Shown piece by piece: positions 1-6,406 of a stretch of DNA of 8,133 bases (position 1 is the stretch's first letter; each line of letters opens with the position of its first letter). Source of the stretch: Brevundimonas sp. UBA986 (GTDB lineage: Bacteria; Pseudomonadota; Alphaproteobacteria; Caulobacterales; Caulobacteraceae); contig DBBK01000251.1 in the NCBI GenBank assembly GCA_002292165.1, forward strand, positions 9,473 to 17,605. The letters run 5' to 3'. The position numbers and the translations under genes were made by a program. The notes beneath the pieces were generated by a model. That model was not told the DNA's origin. It did no database searches and saw only the letters and a list, made by a program, of their open reading frames with translations.

Positions 1-2
1 CG

Positions 3-323
3 ACGGGGCAACCGTCCGCCACTCCCCGCGCGGGCGCTCCGGTCGCCCGCATCTTCTTCCAGATCCGCGACGCCGGCCAGGTCCCGCAGTACCGCGCCTG
101 CGTCGGGCCGCTGGGGGCCGCGGGTTTCCGAACCCCGGCCTATGAGCTGGTCGACAGGGGGCCCGGCAGGACCGAGCTCAGGTACTTCAGGGAAGAAGAC
201 CGCGCGGTCGCGGTCGCGGCTCAAACCGTTCTGCAGTCCTGCCTGGGCGGGCCCGTATCGCTGTCCAGACCCCACATCCCGGGCGTGAGCGGCCTCCAGT
301 TCGAGCTCTGGCTGGCCGAGTGA
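3..323 (+). CDS. C-terminal part of a protein with a SPOR/LytR_C-like domain (5' end outside window)
   Basis: An open frame enters from the left edge and ends at TGA 321-323, giving the last 106 residues. About the first 14 residues are rich in Pro, Ala and Gly and look like a linker. After this comes a compact alpha/beta domain: a beta strand (ARIFFQIRD), a helix containing a Cys, then GFRTPAYELVDRGPGRTELRYFREEDRA broken here as GFRTPAYELV and TELRYFREEDRA. This 'RIFFQI ... GF..P..E.V ... ELRYF...D' pattern resembles small domains attached to the C-terminus of unrelated bacterial proteins, related in shape to LytR_C/SPOR domains; this is recognition from memory. The two Cys (fragment residues 33 and 80) could form a disulfide if the protein is exported. 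The main enzymatic part is not visible, so no function is assigned. It converges with the lipoprotein gene, with 39 bp between the two stop codons. Confidence 0.6.
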   Translation, partial: TGQPSATPRAGAPVARIFFQIRDAGQVPQYRACVGPLGAAGFRTPAYELVDRGPGRTELRYFREEDRAVAVAAQTVLQSCLGGPVSLSRPHIPGVSGLQFELWLAE

Positions 324-347
324 TCCGTCGGATCGGGAGCGCCTGTT

Positions 348-377
348 CTAGCAGCGCTTGCCCTAGCAGCGCTTTCC
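348..377 (-). repeat. 15-bp tandem duplication covering the lipoprotein stop codon
   Basis: On the minus strand GGAAAGCGCTGCTAG (377-363) is followed directly by GGCAAGCGCTGCTAG (362-348), identical at 14 of 15 positions. Each unit reads Gly-Lys-Arg-Cys-stop in the same frame. The gene therefore ends with its stop, and a readthrough product would gain four residues and meet the same stop again. Replication slippage is the likely origin. Confidence 0.85.
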
Positions 378-647
378 CTGGCGCTGGCGTTGTTCGCAGC
401 GGCGTTGTTCGCGTTCCCAGTCGCGCTGTTCGCGTTCGCGGCGGGCCCTGGTTTCCTCGTCGGAGGTGGTGACCGCGTCGATGCCGGCGCCGGCGACCCC
501 GCCGACGACCTTGGCTGTTCCGCCCACGACGGCGGCCCCGGCGCCCACGGCCGCGCCGACCAGGCAGCCCTGCAACAGGGCGGCGGCGCCCAGCACGACG
601 GCCAGGCTGATGGCGAGCTTCGGCGCGCGCGTGGAGGCGATGATCAT
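363..647 (-). CDS. small glycine-rich lipoprotein with charged C-terminus
   Basis: A 94-residue protein of unknown function. The N-terminus is a lipoprotein signal peptide: a basic start (R7, K10), a hydrophobic core (residues 11-25) and a lipobox LQGC with the lipidated Cys at 28. Residues 29-57 are Gly/Ala/Val-rich with small-residue spacing typical of glycine-zipper segments. Residues 62-94 are strongly charged, with repeated EREQR-type units, one internal Cys (84) and a terminal Cys (94). The likely location is the periplasmic face of a membrane. ATG 645-647 is chosen because a GGGAG ribosome-binding site lies 8 nt upstream (plus-strand 656-660) and the signal peptide starts there. The open frame continues far upstream, but only as low-complexity antisense translation of the ligase gene. 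The gene probably has its own promoter, since 206 bp separate it from the ligase stop. The stop codon lies in a 15-bp tandem duplication. Confidence 0.75.
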   Translation of the reverse strand: MIIASTRAPKLAISLAVVLGAAALLQGCLVGAAVGAGAAVVGGTAKVVGGVAGAGIDAVTTSDEETRARREREQRDWEREQRRCEQRQRQGKRC

Positions 648-670
648 GACTGGGTCTCCCGAAGCCCCGA

Positions 671-693
671 CGTTAACCCTGAAAGGGTGAACG
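671..693. promoter_or_regulatory. imperfect palindrome upstream of the lipoprotein gene
   Basis: CGTT (671-674) and ACCCT (676-680) are mirrored by AGGGT (684-688) and AACG (690-693) around a 3-nt centre; the only unpaired position is A675 against G689. Nine of ten positions per arm match. It ends about 10 nt upstream of the lipoprotein's ribosome-binding site, so it could be an operator or a 5' UTR hairpin. It also contains TTAACC, which resembles a half site of the Caulobacterales cell-cycle regulator CtrA, but no second TTAA lies at the expected 7-nt spacing. Confidence 0.4.
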
Positions 694-704
694 GAAGCTG
701 ACGA

Positions 705-730
705 TCCTCCCCCCAGCGCAGCGCAGGGGA
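705..730. repeat. GC-rich hairpin in the ligase/lipoprotein spacer
   Basis: TCCCC (708-712) can pair with GGGGA (726-730) around a loop containing GCGCAGCGC. This is the first of several G/C-run hairpins between 705 and 848, a spacer without any credible gene. The arrangement resembles the C-run/G-run intergenic palindromes common in Caulobacterales genomes, recalled from general familiarity only. Confidence 0.35.
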
Positions 731-738
731 AGCCATCG

Positions 739-762
739 ACCGCCCGCGTCTTCGCGGGTGGT
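739..762. repeat. hairpin, 10-bp stem with TCTT loop
   Basis: ACCGCCCGCG (739-748) pairs with CGCGGGTGGT (753-762), with a single G-T wobble, around the tetranucleotide TCTT. It is followed on the plus strand by a run of seven G (766-772). It lies downstream of the ligase stop when read on the minus strand, so it may help end ligase transcription or stabilise the mRNA 3' end. It lacks the T run of a classical intrinsic terminator. Confidence 0.5.
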
Positions 763-798
763 GGAGGGGGGGCAGTCGCGATGCGGTTCTGGCTTGAG

Positions 799-848
799 CC
801 CCCTCTGTCTCCTCGCAGGAGCTCGGAGCCACCTCCCCCGAGGGGGGA
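799..848. repeat. intergenic repeat-like element with two competing stems
   Basis: CCCCCTC (799-805) can pair with GAGGGGG (840-846), enclosing a small hairpin CTCCT/AGGAG (809-813 and 817-821). Alternatively TCCCCC (834-839) pairs with GGGGGA (843-848). The two folds share the G run and exclude each other. The element starts 5 bp beyond the ligase stop codon and may serve as its transcript end. Its C-run, GGAGCCACC, C-run, G-run order matches a style of dispersed intergenic repeat I associate with Caulobacterales; a genome search is needed to confirm that it is dispersed. Confidence 0.45.
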
Positions 849-853
849 CCGCC

Positions 854-2491
<1,638 letters not shown>

Positions 2492-2495
2492 CGCA

Positions 2496-2502
2496 CTTCC
2501 TC
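2496..2502 (-). promoter_or_regulatory. ribosome-binding site of the acyl-CoA ligase
   Basis: The minus strand reads GAGGAAG, with the AGGA core ending 6 nt before the ATG at 2491. It is the best Shine-Dalgarno match in the window and fixes the ligase start at MLGLMQ. Confidence 0.75.
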
Positions 2503-2563
2503 GAATTGCGCCGGCTGATCGCGGCGCTTGGGATCACGCTACTCAGGTGAACGCTGATAAGCA

Positions 2564-2584
2564 AACGTGACCCAAGGTCACGTT
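2564..2584. promoter_or_regulatory. perfect spaced palindrome, candidate repressor operator
   Basis: AACGTGACC (2564-2572) and its exact reverse complement GGTCACGTT (2576-2584) flank a CAA centre, giving 9-bp perfect arms. It lies in the divergent ligase/udk region, 73 bp from the ligase start and 129 bp from the udk start. Both genes point away from it, so a terminator role is unlikely. The size and symmetry suit a dimeric helix-turn-helix repressor, and the edge of the palindrome touches a possible ligase -35 (TTGCTT on the minus strand, 2563-2558). A TetR-family gene lies about 0.85 kb away and is one candidate partner; that link is inference. Confidence 0.55.
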
Positions 2585-2596
2585 GAGAGAGAAAAG

Positions 2597-2681
2597 GGAT
2601 CAGGGACCAGGGACTAGGAGGGAAGAAGAAGGTAAGCGGGGCGCGTGGACGGGCCGGGCTCTTTTCCCTGGTCCCTATCCC
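2597..2681. repeat. inverted repeat in the udk leader region
   Basis: AGGGACCAGGGA (2602-2613) is mirrored exactly by TCCCTGGTCCCT (2665-2676), and GGGAT (2596-2600) by ATCCC (2677-2681) with one bulged C, giving about 17 bp of stem around a 51-nt loop. The left side is an almost pure purine tract (2585-2632, including a strong AGGAGG) and the right side a pyrimidine tract (2661-2695). If udk is transcribed from upstream, the stem would form in its 5' UTR. No open frame here is credible. The composition resembles a dispersed intergenic repeat rather than unique regulatory DNA, but this cannot be settled from one copy. Confidence 0.6.
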
Positions 2682-2712
2682 TCCTCCCTCGTCCCATCAG
2701 CGCAGCGCCCCC

Positions 2713-3375
2713 ATGACCATCCTCATCGCGATCACCGGCGGCTCGGGCTCGGGCAAGAGCACCCTGGCTGAAGCCATTGTCTCCTCCCTGCCGGAAGGCG
2801 CGGCGGCCCTGGTGCGCGAGGACTCCTACTACCGCGACGCGGCCAGCCTGCCGGGTTTCGACGCGGCGACCTTCGACTTCGACGACGTGGCGGCGCGCGA
2901 CCATGCGCTGATGGCCGCGGATCTGAAGCGGCTGAAGGCGGGCGAAGCGGTGACGGCCCCGGTCTATTCCTTCATCCACCACGGGCGCGAGCCTGAGGGG
3001 GAGCCGATCCCCGCCGCCGAGGTCGTCGTGGTCGAGGGCACCCACGTCCTGTGCACGCCCGAGATGACCGAGCTGTTCGACATCCGCGTCTTCGTCGACA
3101 CCCCCGCCGACATCCGTTTCATCCGCCGGCTGCTGCGCGACCAGGCCGAGCGCGGGCGCACGGCGGAATCGGTCATCCATCAGTATCTGCTGACCGTGCG
3201 ACCGGGCCACGAGCGTCTGACCGAACCGTCCCGGGTCTATGCCGACTTCATCGTCGCCGACGCCACGGCGGCGGTGCGGCTGGACGATCCCCAGGCGGTG
3301 GTGCGGCTGGCGGCGCCGGTCCTCGCCCATCCGCTTCTGGTTCCGCTCGTCGAAAGGGCTGAACGGTCAAGCTAA
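2713..3375 (+). CDS. udk: uridine kinase family protein
   Basis: A 220-residue P-loop kinase of the uridine kinase/phosphoribulokinase family, expected to phosphorylate uridine or cytidine to UMP or CMP in pyrimidine salvage. The Walker A motif is GGSGSGKST (9-17). REDSYYRD (35-42) matches the nucleoside-contacting DxYY segment of Udk. RDHALMAADLKRLKAGEAVTAPVYSF (62-87, described here by its ends RDH and PVYSF) matches the lid region followed by HHGRE. VVVVEGTHVL (104-113) is the strand after the Walker B position. The segment from RFIRRLLRDQAERGR (135-149) to TVRPGHERLTEPSR (161-174) and YADFIV (176-181) aligns well with E. coli Udk, which is about 213 residues. The usual NYDHP motif is replaced by TFDFDD. 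ATG 2713 has no clear ribosome-binding site, and the first residues MTILIAITGG fit the family start. It leads a rightward cluster with the TetR regulator 56 bp downstream. Action on another small substrate cannot be excluded. Confidence 0.8.
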   Translation: MTILIAITGGSGSGKSTLAEAIVSSLPEGAAALVREDSYYRDAASLPGFDAATFDFDDVAARDHALMAADLKRLKAGEAVTAPVYSFIHHGREPEGEPIPAAEVVVVEGTHVLCTPEMTELFDIRVFVDTPADIRFIRRLLRDQAERGRTAESVIHQYLLTVRPGHERLTEPSRVYADFIVADATAAVRLDDPQAVVRLAAPVLAHPLLVPLVERAERSS

Positions 3376-3431
3376 TTTGCTTGCGAGCGCCGCCGTTTCA
3401 CGACAGGCTGTGCATAACAGCAGTTGGTCAG

Positions 3432-4067
3432 ATGCCCCCGGAAAGCCCAACGACACCGCCCGACCTCTCCGAAGACCCCCGCAAGGCGGCCATTCTGCGC
3501 AGCGCGCGCAAGCCCTTCATGAGCGCCGGATACGCCGCCACGCGGATCGAGCCGATCGCGCGCGAGGCCGGGGTCTCGACCGCCACCCTCTATGCCTACT
3601 ACCCCTCCAAGGAGGATCTGTTCGCGGCCGTGATCGTGGACGCCGCCGACGACTTCGAGCGGCACATGAAGAAGGTTGGGGCCGGGTCGGGCGATGCGCG
3701 CGCGCGGCTGACCCATTTCATGAGCGCCTACGCCGGCTTCATGGGCGACCCCTTCGTGCGCTCGGTCTTCCGGCTGGTGATGGCCGAGAGGCCGCGTTTC
3801 CGCGACACGGCGATGAAGTTCTTCGACCGGGGGCGCAGCGACTTCGGCCGCCCTCTGATGACCGCCCTGATGGAGCTGAAGGCCTCTGGCGAACTGGCCA
3901 TCGACAAGCCGTCGTGGGCGGCGGGCCAGCTGATGGGGATGATCGAACACCCCATCTTCTTCATGCCCCTGGTCACCGGCGACGAGGTCCAGGCCGTGCG
4001 CTCGGTCGACCAGATCGTCTCTGACGCGGTGGAGACTTTCCTGGCGCGCTACGGGGCGAAGTCGTGA
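3432..4067 (+). CDS. TetR/AcrR-family transcriptional regulator
   Basis: A 211-residue DNA-binding repressor-type protein. Residues 16-62 are a TetR_N helix-turn-helix domain: RKAAILRSARKPFMSAGY, then IEPIAREAGVSTATLYAYYPSKEDLF (39-64), with the recognition helix around STATLYAYY. Residues 92-205 form an all-helical ligand and dimer domain whose wording (DPFVRSVFRLVMAERPRF, then GQLMGMIEHPIFF) recalls the AefR-like C-terminal domain group (TetR_C_7), recognised from memory. The effector is unknown. ATG 3432 is preferred over the TTG at 3381 because the added residues would be unlike the family; its ribosome-binding site is weak. The stop overlaps the GTG start of the following membrane protein gene, so the two are co-translated. 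TetR genes often control a neighbour; the candidates are the coupled membrane protein, udk, or the divergent ligase through the 2564-2584 palindrome. Confidence 0.9.
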   Translation: MPPESPTTPPDLSEDPRKAAILRSARKPFMSAGYAATRIEPIAREAGVSTATLYAYYPSKEDLFAAVIVDAADDFERHMKKVGAGSGDARARLTHFMSAYAGFMGDPFVRSVFRLVMAERPRFRDTAMKFFDRGRSDFGRPLMTALMELKASGELAIDKPSWAAGQLMGMIEHPIFFMPLVTGDEVQAVRSVDQIVSDAVETFLARYGAKS

Positions 4068-4354
4068 GCCGGTGGGGCTGGATCACCCTGGGTCTGATCG
4101 CATTCGTCGGGCTTCTCGTCCTCGTTGTCGCGGCGACCGGGAAGTTCGCTGTTGTCATTGAGGGGCCGACGGGTGAGCCGCCGCCGCCAATGGCGTGGGC
4201 TCTGGCCTGGCTGTTCATCCTGATGTCCGCCGTGATCATCGTCGCCGTGACCGCCGTTCGTCTTGTCTTGAAGGCGGTGAAGCTTTTGCGCGGCAGGTCG
4301 GCGGCGCCGCCCTCGGCGCCGTCACTGGGGCCAACTTCAGGGCCGTGGGGCTGA
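4064..4354 (+). CDS. small two-helix membrane protein, unknown function
   Basis: A 96-residue protein with two hydrophobic segments (about residues 6-25 and 44-67) joined by a short loop containing GPTGEPPPP. The second helix is followed by a basic stretch (RLVLKAVKLLRGR) and a Pro/Ser/Ala-rich tail. The basic residues predict both ends in the cytoplasm and the loop outside. The start is GTG 4064-4066, whose last two bases are part of the regulator's TGA, with GGGGCGA 4 nt upstream; this overlap is strong evidence of translational coupling. I do not recognise the family. Being tied to a TetR regulator, it could be the regulated partner, but it is too small to be a usual efflux pump. Its 3' end, including the stop codon, lies inside a hairpin. 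Confidence 0.7.
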   Translation: MSRWGWITLGLIAFVGLLVLVVAATGKFAVVIEGPTGEPPPPMAWALAWLFILMSAVIIVAVTAVRLVLKAVKLLRGRSAAPPSAPSLGPTSGPWG

Positions 4355-4368
4355 GGAAGCGACGGCCC
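4340..4368 (+). terminator. possible terminator hairpin without T run
   Basis: GGGCCGT (4340-4346) pairs exactly with ACGGCCC (4362-4368), with an inner GCT/AGC stem. It overlaps the last codons and stop of the membrane protein gene. No T tract follows, so it may be a weak or factor-assisted terminator, or a 3' end stabiliser for the udk-tetR-membrane protein transcript. Confidence 0.35.
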
Positions 4369-4427
4369 GGGGATCAATCGCACAACCTTGGCTATGGAAC
4401 GGCGCCCCGAGCTGTTACCCATGAGGG

Positions 4428-5618
4428 ATGTCGTCGGACGCCTCCTCATCCTTGTCGATCCGCCCGTGGCTCGCCGTCACCGCCGCGATCGTCAGCCTCG
4501 TTTCATCGGGTTGCGCCGAGGGGCAGGAGGTCAGAACGACAAGGATCGACACGCCCAGAGGCGGGCTCGAGACCGAATGCTCGGTTCCGCTCGTCTTCTC
4601 GAAGCGCCACGGGCTGATCGCCTTCGGCTGCGATGACGGGAGCATCCCGATCGTGGGCTTCCATGGACCCGCCCGAACGATCCAGGACGCCTTCGTTCTC
4701 GATGCGATGTCGGTCACGGACACGGATGCCGGCCTGTCGGCGCTGGCTTTCCGGCCTGCGGGACCGGACGGCGAGCCCGCGTCCCTCATGTCCATCGACC
4801 TGATCGCCGGCACGCGCTCCGCCCAAGACCTTGAGGGCGTGGAGGACGTTGACGCGCTTGAGGTCAATGCGGCCGGCGACTGTCTGCTGGCGGCGCGCTC
4901 TGACCGCGCGCGCGGCGCGGACTATCGGATCACCGCCCACAACATGAGGGGGCGTGGGAGCGTCGCGGAAGCCGTTCGTCGCCCACCCGACATTCAGGTC
5001 GATGTGACGGGAAACGAGGCGAGCAGTGTGGGTTCGCTCGCCCATGGCTTCTCGCGGTGCATGATCGGGCCTGACGGGAAGCCAGCCCTGCTTCTGACCC
5101 GGATTCGCCCGGTCGACGGGGTCGCGGAATTCACGCTTGAGCTCCACACCGCCGGAGCCGCGCCGAGGCGCCTCTATCAGGCCCGTGCGCAATGGGCGGT
5201 TTTGCCACGGCAGGCCGGCTACCGGTTGGCGATCATTGAGGGCGGCACGGGCAAGCTCGGCCTGATCGATCTGTCCGGCCCGATCCCCGCGCTGACCTGG
5301 GTCGCGTTCGATGGGCACTGGCTGCACTATGATCCGTCGGACGGGACAGGGGTGGTGATCCGCGACCCCGGTCCTCCCGGAGGGCAGGGAGGCGCGGATT
5401 CGCGCGGTCCCCTGGTGGCCGTCCAGTGCGATCCCCTGGTCTCCGAACCCGTCTGCCGCGACGCCGAAGTCCTGTCGCGCTCGGCGGCCGAAGCCTATCC
5501 CACAGGGATCGGGACGGCGGGGTCGGGCGTCATCATGCAGTATTCGGAGGTCACCGTCTCGCCGGGATCGACGGCCTACCGGCCCCGAATGCGCTGGCTT
5601 TTCAGGGACGCCCCTTGA
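4428..5618 (+). CDS. exported protein of unknown function, possible lipoprotein
   Basis: A 396-residue protein I do not recognise. The N-terminus has a signal sequence: Arg12, a hydrophobic core (residues 14-25, WLAVTAAIVSLV) and SSGC with Cys29. This could be lipidated, but Ser at -3 is a poor lipobox, so ordinary signal peptidase I cleavage is also possible. The rest is predicted soluble, with many short hydrophobic strands separated by GPDG-type turns (110-117, 213-219) and recurrent units such as LAFRPAGPDGEPASLMSIDL and CMIGPDGKPALLLTRI (described by their GPDG-x-P-x-L core). These suggest a beta-rich, perhaps propeller-like fold; this is inference. Six further Cys (51, 68, 152, 211, 334, 343) could form disulfides outside the cytoplasm. 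A TGA at 4422-4424 precedes the start, so ATG 4428 is the first possible start; GAGGG touches it directly, which is too close for normal spacing. The next gene, pdxH, converges with a 24-bp gap. Confidence 0.7.
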   Translation: MSSDASSSLSIRPWLAVTAAIVSLVSSGCAEGQEVRTTRIDTPRGGLETECSVPLVFSKRHGLIAFGCDDGSIPIVGFHGPARTIQDAFVLDAMSVTDTDAGLSALAFRPAGPDGEPASLMSIDLIAGTRSAQDLEGVEDVDALEVNAAGDCLLAARSDRARGADYRITAHNMRGRGSVAEAVRRPPDIQVDVTGNEASSVGSLAHGFSRCMIGPDGKPALLLTRIRPVDGVAEFTLELHTAGAAPRRLYQARAQWAVLPRQAGYRLAIIEGGTGKLGLIDLSGPIPALTWVAFDGHWLHYDPSDGTGVVIRDPGPPGGQGGADSRGPLVAVQCDPLVSEPVCRDAEVLSRSAAEAYPTGIGTAGSGVIMQYSEVTVSPGSTAYRPRMRWLFRDAP

Positions 5619-5642
5619 ACGCACGATGAGGTGCGCGAGCGC

Positions 5643-6317
5643 TTACGGATACAGCCGCTCGCGCCGCCATTCGCCATCGATCCGGTCGAACCTCAGCCGG
5701 TCGTGCAGGCGGAAGGGGCGGTCGCGCCAGAATTCGACGGCTTCGGGGATGACGCGCCAGCCGGTCCAGCGGGCGGGGCGGGGGACGTCCTGGCCGTCGA
5801 AGCGTTCGGTCTCGCGGGCGACGGCGGCGTCGAGGGTTTCCCGGTCGGCCAGGGGGCGGGACTGGTCAGAGGCCCAGGCGCCGATGCGGCTCTCACGGGC
5901 GCGGGTGGCGAAATAGGCGTCGGCTTCCTCGGCGCTCACCGGCTCGACCCGGCCGCGCACCCGCACCTGACGGCGCAGGGACTTCCAGTGGAAAAGCAAG
6001 GCCGCGACGGGGCGGGCGGCCAGCTCCACGCCCTTGTCGCTCTCGGCGTTGGAGAAGAAGGTGAAGCCACGGTCGTCGATGTCCTTGAGCAGGACCATCC
6101 GGCTGTCCGGCGCGCCCGCGGCGTCGACCGTCGACAGGGCCATGGCGTTGGGATCGTTCGGCTCGGTCGACTTCGCGTCGGCCAGCCACTCCAGGAAAAG
6201 GCCGATCGGCTCGGCCCGGTCGAAGATCGTCTCGTCCCCGTTGGCGGCGAGGGCGGCGGCATAGTCCCGCGCATAGGTCTCGCGGTCGGGGCTGGCGGGA
6301 ATGGCGGTATTGGTCAT
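5643..6317 (-). CDS. pdxH: pyridoxamine/pyridoxine 5'-phosphate oxidase
   Basis: A 224-residue FMN enzyme that oxidises pyridoxamine or pyridoxine 5'-phosphate with oxygen to pyridoxal 5'-phosphate, the last step of vitamin B6 cofactor synthesis and salvage, in the cytoplasm. Family blocks are complete: EPIGLFLEWLADA (36-48), AMALSTVDAAGAPDSRMVLLK (split as AMALSTVD at 58-65 and SRMVLLK at 72-78), FFSNAESDKGVEL (87-99), FHWKSLRRQVRVRGRVE (109-125), SRIGAWASDQSR (143-154) and the C-terminal GWRVIPEAVEFW (186-197) with RLHDR (203-207) and the terminal RRERLYP. Length matches E. coli PdxH (218). ATG 6315-6317 is chosen over the ATG at 6384-6386 because the extra 23 residues are basic and unlike the family, and because a -10 element ends 7 nt before 6317. 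No ribosome-binding site is visible, consistent with leaderless translation. It is divergent from the J-domain gene. Confidence 0.95.
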   Translation of the reverse strand: MTNTAIPASPDRETYARDYAAALAANGDETIFDRAEPIGLFLEWLADAKSTEPNDPNAMALSTVDAAGAPDSRMVLLKDIDDRGFTFFSNAESDKGVELAARPVAALLFHWKSLRRQVRVRGRVEPVSAEEADAYFATRARESRIGAWASDQSRPLADRETLDAAVARETERFDGQDVPRPARWTGWRVIPEAVEFWRDRPFRLHDRLRFDRIDGEWRRERLYP

Positions 6318-6324
6318 GGGGCGG

Positions 6325-6332
6325 GATATAGC
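6325..6332 (-). promoter_or_regulatory. -10 promoter element of pdxH, predicting a leaderless mRNA
   Basis: The minus strand reads GCTATATC (6332 to 6325), a full match to the GCTANAWC -10 consensus reported for the Caulobacter housekeeping sigma factor. Seven nucleotides separate it from ATG 6317, so transcription would start at or next to the A of the start codon. No convincing -35 is seen 10-14 nt upstream. Leaderless mRNAs are known to be common in Caulobacter. Confidence 0.5.
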
Positions 6333-6364
6333 GGCTCGCGCGCGGAATGGAGAGAGGGCGAACG

Positions 6365-6374
6365 CGGTTAACCG
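6365..6374. promoter_or_regulatory. 10-bp palindrome between pdxH and the J-domain gene
   Basis: CGGTTAACCG is a perfect palindrome located about 50 bp upstream of the pdxH start and 33 bp upstream of the divergent gene. It contains TTAACC, a CtrA-like half site also present at 673-678. A 10-bp palindrome can occur by chance, so its role is uncertain. Confidence 0.3.
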
Positions 6375-6406
6375 GCTCTTGACCATGTTGGCGACAAGGC
6401 TGTGGG

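Noticed and set aside
2645..2716. 23-codon GTG frame ending in a TGA that overlaps the udk ATG, as a leader peptide
   Set aside because: It lies in the inverted repeat, and the only strong ribosome-binding sequence is about 22 nt upstream, too far to serve it.
2614..3330. 238-codon minus-strand frame opposite udk
   Set aside because: Antisense shadow; udk carries the P-loop and uridine kinase motifs.
3368..3383. Small inverted repeat CAAGC/GCTTG at the udk stop as a terminator
   Set aside because: Only 5 bp with a 6-nt loop and no T run; too weak to call.
3381..3431. TTG-started N-terminal extension of the TetR regulator
   Set aside because: The extra residues have no family similarity and would begin 5 nt after the udk stop without a ribosome-binding site.
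4388..4636. 82-codon plus-strand frame overlapping the start of the exported protein gene
   Set aside because: Arg-rich out-of-frame translation; the overlapping frame gives a proper signal peptide and a 396-residue product.
6318..6386. Longer pdxH start at ATG 6384-6386
   Set aside because: The extra 23 residues do not resemble PdxH N-termini and the -10 element would lie inside the coding region.
6379..6406. TTGACC as -35 of a promoter for the J-domain gene
   Set aside because: The matching -10 would fall on GCTGTGGG, a poor match directly against the ATG, leaving no room for a transcription start.
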